Positions 26,257 to 35,269 are shown, numbered from the stretch's first letter. The stretch: 64,000 nt of DNA from an uncultured Muribaculaceae bacterium (GCA_910587235.1 CAJUKD010000002.1:1-64000), one strand, 5' to 3'. Made by a program: numbers and translations. The notes: a model not told the origin generated them from the letters alone.

Positions 26257-26874
26257 TTATGTTTTTCGAGCCTCCTCTTCACCACCGCCATACACGGCAA
26301 GCGACGCCGAAGCGGCCACATCGGTTATAACGAAACGCACGAAATCGTCGTGTATCCGCCCAATATCCTCAGTACCATCGGCGTCAAGAGCCGCAAAGGC
26401 CACCCCGTTAAGACAACGCATTATAAAACTGCGCAGAAGCATACAGCGTTCGGAGCGGAAATCACCAGAGGCAACACCTTCGGCAATAATCGAATCGAGA
26501 ATTATACGGGTCTTTTCATAAACCATGCGGCGTACGCGGTGCATACGCCTGAGGTCGAACTTGAAAAGGCTTTTGACATTCGCGACCGAAGAAGCCTCGT
26601 CGTGGGCCTGAGCAAGATTCAGACGCATGAAATCGGCAAGCTTTTGAATCGGTGCCGCATCCGATTCACATATTTCCTTCAGTTGGGCAACCATCATCTC
26701 GCTTTCCTGTTCCAGTACGGCATTATATATTTCCTTTTTGCTGCGAAAATATGTGTATATCGTACGACGGCCCTTCTCCGAGGCCGCGGCAATATCGAGC
26801 ATGGTGGTGTTCTCCACCCCTTTGCGCACGAAAAGCGAACGTGCTTCCGCTATCAGTTTTTCGCGTGTTTTCAT
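26257..26874 (-). CDS. TetR/AcrR family transcriptional regulator
   Basis: A 205-residue repressor-type protein. The N-terminal helix-turn-helix (about residues 1-55) reads EARSLFVRKGVENTTMLDIAAASEKGRRTIYTYFRSKKEI, a good TetR domain. The C-terminal ligand domain is helical. It lies 9 bases downstream of rlmH and upstream of fabG, so control of fatty-acid genes is a reasonable guess but not shown. Confidence 0.88.
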   Translation of the reverse strand: MKTREKLIAEARSLFVRKGVENTTMLDIAAASEKGRRTIYTYFRSKKEIYNAVLEQESEMMVAQLKEICESDAAPIQKLADFMRLNLAQAHDEASSVANVKSLFKFDLRRMHRVRRMVYEKTRIILDSIIAEGVASGDFRSERCMLLRSFIMRCLNGVAFAALDADGTEDIGRIHDDFVRFVITDVAASASLAVYGGGEEEARKT

Positions 26875-26883
26875 ATATGTTTT

Positions 26884-27357
26884 TCAGTCGTGATGATAAG
26901 GCTCGCCACGCATTATGGTCATTGCACGGTAAAGCTGTTCTACAAAAAACAGCCTCACAAGCTCGTGCGGAAAAGTCATGGCCGACAACGACAACAACAT
27001 GTCGGCACGGTCATAAACTTCCGGAGAAAAACCGTAAGGGCCTCCGATTATAAAAACGAGATTACGCTGCAATTCCGTCGATTTCCGCTGGACAAGACCG
27101 GCAAAATCGCGCGATCCGAGCTGACGCCCTCGTTCGTCGAGAAGCACCACGAAATCGCCGGGCGACACAGCCGCCAGAAAGGCCTTGCCTTCATCCTCTT
27201 TCTGACGTGCTTCCGTTGTCGCACGCGAAGTTTTCACATCCGGAAGGCAACGCAGTTCAAAAGGCATATAATGCGGAATCCGCGCCGCATAGCGCTCGGT
27301 AGCCTGCGCTATGGCTGCATCGCGCGTGCGTCCCATACACATTAATATAAGTTTCAT
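26884..27357 (-). CDS. rlmH: 23S rRNA (pseudouridine1915-N3)-methyltransferase
   Basis: A 157-residue SPOUT methyltransferase from the ATG at 27357; the frame continues upstream without family similarity. Motifs are MKLILMCMGRT, VVLLDERGRQLGSRDFA, FIIGGPYGFSPEV and SLSAMTFPHELVRLFFVEQLYRA with a final YHHD, typical of RlmH. It methylates pseudouridine 1915 in helix 69 of 23S rRNA. It leads rlmH-tetR-fabG on the minus strand and is divergent from nadC. Confidence 0.95.
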   Translation of the reverse strand: MKLILMCMGRTRDAAIAQATERYAARIPHYMPFELRCLPDVKTSRATTEARQKEDEGKAFLAAVSPGDFVVLLDERGRQLGSRDFAGLVQRKSTELQRNLVFIIGGPYGFSPEVYDRADMLLSLSAMTFPHELVRLFFVEQLYRAMTIMRGEPYHHD

Positions 27358-27385
27358 AAGTGATGCGGAATCGGGGAATAATTCG

Positions 27386-27393
27386 TAACTTTG
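27386..27393 (+). promoter_or_regulatory. -7 box for nadC
   Basis: TAACTTTG matches the -7 consensus 31 bases before the nadC start. Confidence 0.6.
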
Positions 27394-27424
27394 TGCAAAG
27401 AAAACAATTTTATTCGAGATAGAA

Positions 27425-28279
27425 ATGAAAAACAAAGAGGAACTTATCGACGAACTGCTGAATCTGTCCTTTGCAGAAGACATAGGCGACGGCGACCACA
27501 CCACCCTGAGCACAATTCCGGCCGACGCCACAGGCCGCCAGCATCTGCTCGTAAAGGAAGAAGGCATCCTTTCGGGTGTCGACATAGCACGCCGCGTATT
27601 CGAGAAATTCGATCCGAAGCTTAAAATGACAGTATTCATCAGCGACGGCGCACACGTGCATCCCGGCGACATCGCTTTCGTGGTCGAAGGCCCCGTGCGT
27701 TCACTGCTGCAGACCGAACGCCTGATGCTCAACATCATGCAGCGAATGAGCGGCATAGCCACAATCACCGCCCGATATCAGGAACGCCTCGCCGGCCTGA
27801 ACTGCAAGGTGCTCGACACCCGCAAGACCACTCCGGGCATGCGCATCCTTGAAAAGGAAGCCGTTGCCACAGGCGGAGGACACAACCACCGCATAGGTCT
27901 GTTCGACATGATTCTCATCAAGGACAACCACATTGATTTCGCAGGCGGAATTCCCCAGGCAGTCAAAGCAGCCAAGGACTACTGCAAAAAACTCGACAAA
28001 GACCTCCGCATAGAAGTCGAGGTGCGCAATACCGAAGAAATCGAGCAGGCAATAGCCGCAGGAGTAGACCGCATCATGCTCGACAACTTCACACCCGAGC
28101 GCACACGCGATGCCGTGGCGCTGATACGCGCGAAAGCACCGGGAGTTGAAATCGAATCGTCGGGAGGCATCACATTCGACACCCTGCGCGCCTATGGCGA
28201 AACCGGTGTCAACTTCATATCGGTCGGCGCCCTGACTCACTCGGTCAAAGGACTCGACCTCAGCTTCAAAGCCTGCTGA
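27425..28279 (+). CDS. nadC: Nicotinate-nucleotide diphosphorylase (carboxylating)
   Basis: A 284-residue quinolinate phosphoribosyltransferase. It has GDGDHTTLSTIP near residue 20, RMSGIATITARY, the core DTRKTTPGMRILEKEAVATGG with GHNHRIGLFDMILIKDNH, and the C-terminal ESSGGITFDTLRAYGETGVNFISVGALTHS. It makes nicotinate mononucleotide from quinolinate and PRPP in de novo NAD synthesis. The nadA and nadB genes are not adjacent. The likely terminator lies within the 3' end of the convergent HAD gene. Confidence 0.95.
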   Translation: MKNKEELIDELLNLSFAEDIGDGDHTTLSTIPADATGRQHLLVKEEGILSGVDIARRVFEKFDPKLKMTVFISDGAHVHPGDIAFVVEGPVRSLLQTERLMLNIMQRMSGIATITARYQERLAGLNCKVLDTRKTTPGMRILEKEAVATGGGHNHRIGLFDMILIKDNHIDFAGGIPQAVKAAKDYCKKLDKDLRIEVEVRNTEEIEQAIAAGVDRIMLDNFTPERTRDAVALIRAKAPGVEIESSGGITFDTLRAYGETGVNFISVGALTHSVKGLDLSFKAC

Positions 28280-28281
28280 AT

Positions 28282-28926
28282 TTAAATATCAAGCATTTTC
28301 CCTACATTAAAGCCGACGAAGGTATCAATTACCGCGTCGGCTTTTTTCGTAAGCGACTCACGGGGGTTTGTCGTAGCCAAAGCGACGACACGCGCGCCGG
28401 CACGACGTCCGGCTTCCACTCCTGCGAAAGAGTCTTCAAAAACATAACAGTCGGCACCCGTGCACCCCAGAAGGGAAGCGGCAAGCATATAACCCTCCGG
28501 ATCCGGTTTGGAACGGCTGACGTCGGCATCGGTCAGCACAGCGGCGAAAAAATCCCTAAAACCGGGGACAAGCTTAAACAGACGCTCCATCTTCTTCGAT
28601 CCGCTGCTTGTGACGATAGCCGCCTTTATGCCATGATTCCGCAAATCGGCAAGAAAATCAGTCACACCGTCAAAAACACGGTATGGCATATTCTCCTCAA
28701 AATCGGCAAGAAGCGCACAAATCTCATGCTTCACCTCCGGTTCCTGGAAATAGCGGGAAAGAATCACGGGAAGGGTACTACCCTTGATTACGGACGCAAA
28801 ATTTTCGACCCCTGTAGGATAACGGCGATCCATATCACTCCAGAATTGCGTGTAGATACTTTCCGTGTCGACCAGCACTCCGTCAAGATCGAAAAGTGCG
28901 GCAACACGACGATTGATATTGCTCAT
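28282..28926 (-). CDS. HAD family phosphatase (beta-phosphoglucomutase-like)
   Basis: A 214-residue HAD hydrolase. Motif I is FDLDGVLVDTE, motif II is VTSSGS, and motifs III and IV are the KPDPEGYMLAASLLG and VFEDSFAGVEAGRRAGA stretches. The helical cap lies between residues 18 and 85. Such enzymes act on small sugar phosphates; the second Asp of the DxD motif is present, so phosphatase or mutase activity is possible. It is divergent from a nonulosonic acid cassette, so a role in that pathway is possible but unproven. Confidence 0.88.
   Translation of the reverse strand: MSNINRRVAALFDLDGVLVDTESIYTQFWSDMDRRYPTGVENFASVIKGSTLPVILSRYFQEPEVKHEICALLADFEENMPYRVFDGVTDFLADLRNHGIKAAIVTSSGSKKMERLFKLVPGFRDFFAAVLTDADVSRSKPDPEGYMLAASLLGCTGADCYVFEDSFAGVEAGRRAGARVVALATTNPRESLTKKADAVIDTFVGFNVGKMLDI
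28309..28347 (+). terminator. nadC terminator inside the HAD gene end
   Basis: AAAGCCGACG (28309-28318) pairs with 28335-28344, and the sequence runs on to six T residues at 28342-28347. The hairpin lies in the last codons of the minus-strand HAD gene, only 30 bases after the nadC stop. Confidence 0.75.
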
Positions 28927-28953
28927 AACAGTTCTTTACCTTAATTTTGACCG

Positions 28954-28961
28954 CAAAGGTA
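28954..28961 (-). promoter_or_regulatory. -7 box for HAD gene
   Basis: TACCTTTG on the minus strand, 28 bases before the HAD start codon. Confidence 0.6.
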
Positions 28962-28983
28962 CGCAAAAATCGTGTTTTTTGAG

Positions 28984-28991
28984 TACCTTTG
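28984..28991 (+). promoter_or_regulatory. -7 box for nonulosonic acid cassette
   Basis: TACCTTTG on the plus strand, 12 bases before the ATG at 29004; its position argues against a TTG start at 28989. It is arranged back to back with the HAD promoter. Confidence 0.6.
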
Positions 28992-29003
28992 TACATTATA
29001 AAT

Positions 29004-30212
29004 ATGTATAATACCGACCACACAGTCCATAAACGCCGCAAACGAGTGTGCTTTGTAAGCACAACCCGTGCCGACTGGGGGCTTCTGATGCCTCTGGCCG
29101 AAGAATTGCGCCGTCGCGGACACATCGACGTGGACATCGTGGCGTCGAACATGCATCTGCTTGACAGCTATGGGCACACCGTCGACGAAATACGCAATGC
29201 CGGTTTCGAGCCGACAATGGTCGATATGGCTGTCGACGGCGATGACGAAGTTTCACGCGCACATGCCATGGCGCTCTGCCTGTCGGGCATGGCCGACGCT
29301 TTCGCCCGCCTGTGTCCTGATGCAGCCGTAATGTTGGGCGACCGCTACGAAATGCTTGCCGCCGCATCGGCTGCGGCAGTAATGCACATACCCGTAATCC
29401 ACATAGCCGGAGGCGAGATTTCAGAAGGCGCCGTCGACGATTCTTTCCGCCATGCTATCACCAAAATGGCATCGCTCCATCTGACCGCCACCGAAACATA
29501 TCGCCGTCGCGTGATCCAGATGGGCGAAACGCCGGCGGCAGTAATCAACACAGGAGCCATAGGTGTGTGGAACGGCGACAATACCGGACTGATGAGCCGC
29601 GCCGAACTTGAATCCGACCTCGGCTTCAGCCTTGAGCCGCCTCTCGCATTAGTGACCTACCACCCCGCGACCAACGACCATAAAGCTACCCCTGACGAAC
29701 GGATAGCCGCACTACTCGAAGCCATTGACCGGTTCGACAATCTGCGCGCCGTAATCACCTACCCCAACAACGACGCCGGCTCAGCCCGGATCATAGAACG
29801 CATCGAAGCATATGGCCGAAACAGGCCGGAAAAAGTCCTGGTCGTAAAATCGCTTGGAATGCTACGCTATCAGTCCATGCTCCGCGTCGCCTCCATGGTG
29901 ATAGGGAATTCCTCAAGCGGGATAGTCGAAGTGCCGTCGGCAGGAATACCGACAGTCGACACCGGCATACGCCAGCGCGGCCGCGATGCCGCGCCGTCCG
30001 TCATCCACTGCGGAGAAAGCTCGGACGAAATCGCCGATGCGATACAAAAGGCTTTATCTCCACACATGCGCGACATAGCCGCCCGACGCGAGAATCCGTA
30101 TTCAAAAGCGGACACCCTGAATATCATGGCCGATGCCGTGGAACGCTTTGTCGCTTCGACACCATGTCCGCCTAAATCATTTTACAACATAGACATTCCC
30201 GCCGACCTATGA
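29004..30212 (+). CDS. Hydrolysing UDP-GlcNAc 2-epimerase, NeuC/LegG type
   Basis: A 402-residue enzyme of the UDP-GlcNAc 2-epimerase fold. It opens with RVCFVSTTRADWGLLMPL, typical of NeuC-type hydrolysing epimerases. Other family stretches are VMLGDRYEMLAAASAA, HIAGGEISEGAVDDSFRHAITKM and GNSSSGIVEVPSAGIPTVDTG. NeuC makes ManNAc from UDP-GlcNAc; LegG makes a 2,4-diacetamido sugar for legionaminic acid. Sequence alone does not separate these. It overlaps the cytidylyltransferase gene by 4 bases. Confidence 0.87.
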   Translation: MYNTDHTVHKRRKRVCFVSTTRADWGLLMPLAEELRRRGHIDVDIVASNMHLLDSYGHTVDEIRNAGFEPTMVDMAVDGDDEVSRAHAMALCLSGMADAFARLCPDAAVMLGDRYEMLAAASAAAVMHIPVIHIAGGEISEGAVDDSFRHAITKMASLHLTATETYRRRVIQMGETPAAVINTGAIGVWNGDNTGLMSRAELESDLGFSLEPPLALVTYHPATNDHKATPDERIAALLEAIDRFDNLRAVITYPNNDAGSARIIERIEAYGRNRPEKVLVVKSLGMLRYQSMLRVASMVIGNSSSGIVEVPSAGIPTVDTGIRQRGRDAAPSVIHCGESSDEIADAIQKALSPHMRDIAARRENPYSKADTLNIMADAVERFVASTPCPPKSFYNIDIPADL

Positions 30213-30919
30213 AAGCGCTGTTCATCATTCCGGCCCGCGGAGGCAGCAAAGGAATACCTCGAAAAAACATAAAGACTCTTGGCGGACGGCCGCTGATAGC
30301 CTACTCCATTGACGTAGCCCGCAATATTGCCGGCGACACGGAGCTGCATCGTATTGTCCTCTCAACCGACGACGCCGAAATTGCCGCCTGCGCACGTGCG
30401 CTCGGACTGCCCGTGGACTATTCGCGCCCCGCCGCTCTCGGCAGCGACACCACAGGCAGCCGCGAAGTGATTATCGATGTAATGGACTGGGCCGATACCC
30501 GCGGCATAGACTACGACTGCATCGTACTCCTGCAACCGACATCGCCGTTCCGCACCGCCGGCGATGTGGCCGGCGCCATGGCATTATATACCTCCGATTC
30601 CGACATGGTGGTAAGTGTCTGCGAATCATCGGCAAACCCATATTACAACCTGTTTGAAACCGATTCCGAAGGTTGCCTGCACGTATGCAAAGGCGACGGA
30701 TTGCTGCGCCGACGGCAAGATGCGCCACCTGTATGGGAATACAACGGAGCTGTCTATGTCATCAATCCGGATAGCCTGCGGCGCATGGAACTCGGAGAAT
30801 TCCCACGACGTATACCTTACGTGATGCCTCGCGAACGCAGCCTCGACCTTGACACTCCGGCCGACTGGCTCGCGGCCGAGGCTCTGATCGCCGCAGGGGC
30901 AACCACATGCGCCGGATGA
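30209..30919 (+). CDS. CMP-nonulosonate cytidylyltransferase (NeuA/PtmB type)
   Basis: A 236-residue nucleotidyltransferase with the CMP-sialate synthetase signature IIPARGGSKGIPRKNIKTLGG at the N terminus, LLQPTSPFRTAGDV near residue 110, and a closing ERSLDLDTPADWL. It activates a nonulosonic acid (neuraminic, legionaminic or pseudaminic type) with CTP. It is translationally coupled to the epimerase gene. The condensing synthase (NeuB/LegI/PseI) expected between them is missing from this window. Confidence 0.87.
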   Translation: MKALFIIPARGGSKGIPRKNIKTLGGRPLIAYSIDVARNIAGDTELHRIVLSTDDAEIAACARALGLPVDYSRPAALGSDTTGSREVIIDVMDWADTRGIDYDCIVLLQPTSPFRTAGDVAGAMALYTSDSDMVVSVCESSANPYYNLFETDSEGCLHVCKGDGLLRRRQDAPPVWEYNGAVYVINPDSLRRMELGEFPRRIPYVMPRERSLDLDTPADWLAAEALIAAGATTCAG

Positions 30920-30940
30920 ATGTTTTAATACTACAGATAC

Positions 30941-32014
30941 ATGAACATCGAGCAACATACAATATCGAAATCCGACACCGTACGCCATGCGCTCGAAAGG
31001 CTCAACAAGCTATCGGGAGGACCTATGACGCTTTTCGCCATCGACGCCGAAGGCCGTGTCGCCGGTTCGCTGACCGACGGCGACATTCGCCGCGCCCTTA
31101 TCGCCGGCAGATCAATGGACGACTCTCTCGAAAATGTCGCGCACACACAATTCCGCTATCTGAGTGCCGAAATTCCCGACGTGGCTGAAATCAGAACTTG
31201 CAGGAATCTGGGATTACGCCTGTTGCCGGTGGTCGACAACGGAATGCGCCTCGTCGACATAATCGACCTCTCGGAGCGGCATACACAGCTGCCGATGGAC
31301 GCCATACTTATGGCCGGAGGAAAAGGCGAACGTCTGCGACCGCTCACGCTCGACACCCCCAAGCCTCTGCTTGAAATCGAGGGAAAAGCCATAATCGACT
31401 ATAATATAGAATCACTCTCCGCCTGCGGCATCAAGCGCATAACAGTGGCTACAGGCTACCTCGCCCACATGATCGAAGAACATTTTGCCGAAAAGACAAA
31501 CGGACCAAAAGTCCGATGTGTCCGCGAGGAAAAACCGCTCGGCACAATAGGAGCCGTATCGTTGGCCGATATTCCGGAAAACGGGCTGACTCTGGTGATG
31601 AACTCCGACCTGCTGACAACAATCTCGTTCGAAGACATGTACCTGCACCACCTTTCGTCGGGCGCCGACATCACGATCGCCGTGATACCTTATCAGGTAT
31701 CTGTGCCCTACGCCATACTCACAATCGACACTCAGAACCCGGATCTGCACAAAGTCGCAGGAATAGAGGAAAAACCGTCGTTCTCTTTTTACGCCAACGC
31801 CGGCATATATATCTTTTCCAACGACATTCTACGGAATGTCCCGCCTGGCAGGCGCGTCGACGCCACCGATCTGATCTCGGAAGCCATAGCATCCGGACGC
31901 CGTACGACATATTTTCCCATAAAAGGCACGTGGATCGACATAGGCTCGCCTGTCGATTTCCGTCAGGCCGCAGAACTGATGAAACATCATCGCTCCATGT
32001 CGGCTGAAAACTAA
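30941..32014 (+). CDS. CBS-pair nucleotidyltransferase, PtmE-like
   Basis: A 357-residue protein with two CBS motifs at the N terminus (about residues 1-115, with GSLTDGDIRRALI and LLPVVDNG) and a sugar-nucleotide pyrophosphorylase domain after it (DAILMAGGKGERLRPLTLDTPKPLLEI, ending in GTWIDIGSPVDFRQA). This order is that of Campylobacter PtmE, a GDP-glucosamine pyrophosphorylase feeding the legionaminic acid pathway. That pathway uses GDP-linked intermediates, so the cassette may be legionaminic-type. It follows the cytidylyltransferase gene by 21 bases. Confidence 0.82.
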   Translation: MNIEQHTISKSDTVRHALERLNKLSGGPMTLFAIDAEGRVAGSLTDGDIRRALIAGRSMDDSLENVAHTQFRYLSAEIPDVAEIRTCRNLGLRLLPVVDNGMRLVDIIDLSERHTQLPMDAILMAGGKGERLRPLTLDTPKPLLEIEGKAIIDYNIESLSACGIKRITVATGYLAHMIEEHFAEKTNGPKVRCVREEKPLGTIGAVSLADIPENGLTLVMNSDLLTTISFEDMYLHHLSSGADITIAVIPYQVSVPYAILTIDTQNPDLHKVAGIEEKPSFSFYANAGIYIFSNDILRNVPPGRRVDATDLISEAIASGRRTTYFPIKGTWIDIGSPVDFRQAAELMKHHRSMSAEN

Positions 32015-32048
32015 AACATATTTCCGATAAATATCAAACAAGACTCAA

Positions 32049-33341
32049 ATGGCTGATTCCAATTTCATAGACTATGTGAAGATACTCTGCCGCTCCGGCA
32101 AGGGCGGCGCCGGCTCGCGCCACTTCTATCGTGCCAAGTATGTGCCGAAAGGCGGTCCCGACGGAGGCGACGGCGGTCGCGGCGGCCACATCATCCTGCG
32201 GGGCAACCGCAACATGTGGACTCTGCTGCCTCTCAAATACAGGCGCCACATCTTCGCCGGCAACGGTGAAAGCGGCTCCGGCGGACGCAGCTTCGGCAAG
32301 GACGGCGAAGACGTGATTGTCGACGTACCTTGCGGAACAGTGGTATTCGATGCCGAAAGCGGAGAATTCCTCTGCGAGGTGACCGACGACGGGCAGGAAG
32401 TGAAACTTCTCCGCGGAGGACGCGGAGGACTGGGCAACTGGCATTTCAAAAGTTCAACCAACCGAACCCCCCGCTACGCACAACCCGGCGAACCGGCCGT
32501 GGAACGAAGCATCATCCTCGAACTGAAAATGCTTGCGGATGTAGGTCTGGTAGGCTTCCCCAATGCCGGAAAATCCACACTGCTGTCGGCCGTGTCAGCC
32601 GCCGAACCGAAAATCGCCGACTATCCATTCACGACCATGGAACCGCAGCTCGGCATCGTGTCGTACCGCGACAACCGTTCATTTGTCATGGCGGATATTC
32701 CCGGAATCATCGAAGGTGCCAGCGAAGGCCGCGGACTCGGACTGCGCTTCCTGCGACACATCGAACGCAACGCCGTACTGCTTTTCATGGTACCGGCCGA
32801 TGCCGACGACATATCACGCGAATATGAGATACTGCTCGACGAATTGCGTAAGTTCAACCCGCAGCTCGAAGACAAGCAACGGGTGCTTGCAATCTCGAAG
32901 TCCGATCTGCTCGACGACGAACTGATCGAAGAAATAGGAAAAACTCTTCCCGACGGCATACCACATGTATTCATCTCCGCCGTGACCGGCCAGGGCGTGA
33001 CAGAACTAAAAGACATGCTGTGGAAAGCGATCAACGACGAGAACAACCGCATTGACACAAGCGATATCATCCACCGGCCGCTTGACGGACATCATCGCGT
33101 ACGCGAAGAAGACGATTTCATAATCGAATATCAGCCTTCTCCCGACGAAATCGACGAAGAAGCCGAAGACCTGCGCAAAATCAGTGCCGAACAATGGGGC
33201 GAGGAATACGACTGGGACGATGCCGACTACGAAGACAACGACATGGACGATGTCGATGGTGCAGACGAAGACGATGACCGCGCCACCGACGACGAAGCAT
33301 TCCGTTACGAAGCGATAAACGACGACGATTACGATAAATAG
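32049..33341 (+). CDS. obgE: GTPase ObgE/CgtA
   Basis: A 430-residue GTPase. The Obg domain (about residues 1-160) is glycine-rich with GGKGGAGSRHF-like and GGPDGGDGGRGGHI stretches. The G domain (from about 160) has GFPNAGKSTLL, DIPGIIEGASEGRGLG and SKSD. A very acidic C-terminal tail of about 80 residues follows (repeated Asp and Glu). Obg proteins act in 50S assembly and stress signalling. The gene after it, prmC, starts at the next base after the stop. Confidence 0.95.
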   Translation: MADSNFIDYVKILCRSGKGGAGSRHFYRAKYVPKGGPDGGDGGRGGHIILRGNRNMWTLLPLKYRRHIFAGNGESGSGGRSFGKDGEDVIVDVPCGTVVFDAESGEFLCEVTDDGQEVKLLRGGRGGLGNWHFKSSTNRTPRYAQPGEPAVERSIILELKMLADVGLVGFPNAGKSTLLSAVSAAEPKIADYPFTTMEPQLGIVSYRDNRSFVMADIPGIIEGASEGRGLGLRFLRHIERNAVLLFMVPADADDISREYEILLDELRKFNPQLEDKQRVLAISKSDLLDDELIEEIGKTLPDGIPHVFISAVTGQGVTELKDMLWKAINDENNRIDTSDIIHRPLDGHHRVREEDDFIIEYQPSPDEIDEEAEDLRKISAEQWGEEYDWDDADYEDNDMDDVDGADEDDDRATDDEAFRYEAINDDDYDK

Positions 33342-34205
33342 ATGCCTGCAACTTCCATCAGAGATTATTTACGAAGCACCGTAGCGACACTGCAAAAAGC
33401 CGTAGGCAGCGAAGCGGAAGCCACGGCACGCATAATATTTGAGGATGTCGCAGGCTACGACCGCCGCTTTATTTTCGCAGAAGGCGACCGCGGGCTTTCC
33501 GACTTCCGCCGCTTGCAAATCGATGCTGCCGTTGCCAGAGTACTCGCCGGAGAGCCTGTGCAATATGCTGTCGGCCGCGCCCGTTTCATGGGCATGGATT
33601 TCATTGTGAACCGTTCGGTACTTATACCGCGCCCCGAAACAGAAGGCCTGGTCGATATGATTGTCGACCGACTCGGCCGACGCAGCGACCTGCGCGGACT
33701 CGACGCCGGCACTGGAAGCGGATGTATAGCCGTCGCGCTTAGCCGCGCCCTGCCATTCTGCAACATGACGGCCATAGACTTCTCCGACGAAGCTTTGCTT
33801 GTGGCTAAAACGAATGCAGAAACCTTGAAATGTAAAATCGATTTCCGGAAAGCCGACATACTCGATATGCCGCACGAGGCGATGCCTGTCTACGATTTCA
33901 TCGTAAGCAATCCGCCATATATACGCCACAGCGAAGCTGCCGACATGGAAAAGCGCGTCCTTGACTGGGAACCGGGCAGCGCCCTGTTCGTTCCCGACGA
34001 TGATCCCCTGCTCTTCTACCGCGCTCTGGCTCGCTACGGACTCTCCACCCTGACTCCTGGAGGCTCCATATTTTTTGAAATAAACAAAAATTTCCCTGAC
34101 GAAACAGTCGCCATGCTTATAGAAACAGGCTATGCCGACGCTACCGCCTCGCGCGACTATCTCGGCGCATGGCGATTCGTCAGCGCTGTGCTCCCAAAGG
34201 AATGA
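33342..34205 (+). CDS. prmC: Release factor glutamine N5-methyltransferase
   Basis: A 287-residue SAM methyltransferase. GLDAGTGSGCIAVAL is the SAM loop and VSNPPYIRHSE is the diagnostic NPPY motif that binds the glutamine. The helical N-terminal domain has PVQYAVGRARFMGMDFIVNRSVLIPRPETE. It methylates the GGQ loop of release factors RF1 and RF2. It abuts obgE and overlaps recX by ATGA. Confidence 0.95.
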   Translation: MPATSIRDYLRSTVATLQKAVGSEAEATARIIFEDVAGYDRRFIFAEGDRGLSDFRRLQIDAAVARVLAGEPVQYAVGRARFMGMDFIVNRSVLIPRPETEGLVDMIVDRLGRRSDLRGLDAGTGSGCIAVALSRALPFCNMTAIDFSDEALLVAKTNAETLKCKIDFRKADILDMPHEAMPVYDFIVSNPPYIRHSEAADMEKRVLDWEPGSALFVPDDDPLLFYRALARYGLSTLTPGGSIFFEINKNFPDETVAMLIETGYADATASRDYLGAWRFVSAVLPKE

Positions 34206-34675
34206 TTCAACGGAAATCCATAGGCACAGCCATCGCCACAACACGCCTTGAAAACCTCTGCGCACGCGCCGAGCACTGCGAAAGCGAACTCGCCGAAAAA
34301 CTGCGGCGTTGGGGTATCGGCGCTTCCGAAAGCGCCGAGATCATATCCGGCCTTCGCAAGCACCGCTTCGTCGACAACGCCCGCTTCGCCCGGGCTTTCG
34401 TACGCGATAAATATCGCTTCGCCCGTTGGGGACGTATGAAAATACGCATGGCTCTGGCGGCAAAACGCATAAGCAAGGAAATAGTCGACGAAGCTCTGGA
34501 GGAAATCGACGAAGATATATACACCGAAAACCTGCGGCACATCATAGCCGCCAAAGCCCGCTCGCTCGGAGAAGAAACTTCAAGTTACGAAGGTCGCACA
34601 AAAATCTACCGATTCGCCATCTCCCGCGGCTACGAGTCATCTCTCATATCAAAAATACTGAAATCAGGACAATAA
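34202..34675 (+). CDS. recX: Regulatory protein RecX
   Basis: A 157-residue protein from the ATG at 34202, which overlaps the prmC stop; an ATG at 34169 in frame would give 11 more residues. It is helical and has the RecX repeats: LRRWGIGASESAEIISGLRKHRFVDNARFARAFV, then WGRMKIRMALAAKRISKEIVDEAL, and YRFAISRGYESSLISKIL. RecX blocks or limits RecA filaments. recA is not adjacent. Confidence 0.88.
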   Translation: MIQRKSIGTAIATTRLENLCARAEHCESELAEKLRRWGIGASESAEIISGLRKHRFVDNARFARAFVRDKYRFARWGRMKIRMALAAKRISKEIVDEALEEIDEDIYTENLRHIIAAKARSLGEETSSYEGRTKIYRFAISRGYESSLISKILKSGQ

Positions 34676-34693
34676 CTTGAAAATCAAATTGTC

Positions 34694-35251
34694 TTACTTA
34701 TCCGTATCGCGGCAGACAACAGTCATCGCACCTGTAGCCGTATCGATTATATAACCGCCCACACGGACATCGGCAGCCATCAGCGGATGGTGTCGGACAA
34801 GATCTACCGTTTCACGAACGGCATCTGCCGTATCATCGAATCCGTGCAGCCAGCTGTCGAGATCTATACCGCAATGGCGCATAAGCGAGATATGCTCTTC
34901 ATCGACACCTCTCTGCTTCATAAGCCGCAACATCTCCGCGGCATTCATGCCCTGTACTCCGCATTCGGTATGGCCTATCACCATTATCTCGTTTACACCA
35001 AGCTCATAGACAGCCACAAGAAGCGAACGCATGGCCGAATCGAAAGGATTTGTAATGGTGCCGCCCGCATTTTTTATCATCTTTACATCGCCGTTGCGTA
35101 TGCCGAGCGCCGCAGGCAGAAGTTCGACAAGGCGCGTGTCCATACATGTGACAATGGCAATCTTTTTGTCAGGAAATTTAGATGTTTCAAATTTCCGATA
35201 CTCTTCGCCGGCAACAAAAGCGGCGTTGAACTTCAGGATATCGTCGATCAT
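34694..35251 (-). CDS. Beta-class carbonic anhydrase
   Basis: A 185-residue enzyme with zinc ligands in the expected places: Cys36 and Asp38 in TCMDTR, and His94 and Cys97 in HTECG. IKNAGGTITNPFDSAMRSL matches the family. It converts CO2 and bicarbonate, supplying carboxylases. It is the short type often grouped with YtiB-like enzymes. A hairpin separates it from gdhA upstream. Confidence 0.92.
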   Translation of the reverse strand: MIDDILKFNAAFVAGEEYRKFETSKFPDKKIAIVTCMDTRLVELLPAALGIRNGDVKMIKNAGGTITNPFDSAMRSLLVAVYELGVNEIMVIGHTECGVQGMNAAEMLRLMKQRGVDEEHISLMRHCGIDLDSWLHGFDDTADAVRETVDLVRHHPLMAADVRVGGYIIDTATGAMTVVCRDTDK

Positions 35252-35269
35252 GATATGATATATTCAAAC

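Noticed and set aside
26251..27345. 364-codon open frame on the plus strand
   Set aside because: It runs antisense through the TetR and rlmH genes, both of which have clear family motifs.
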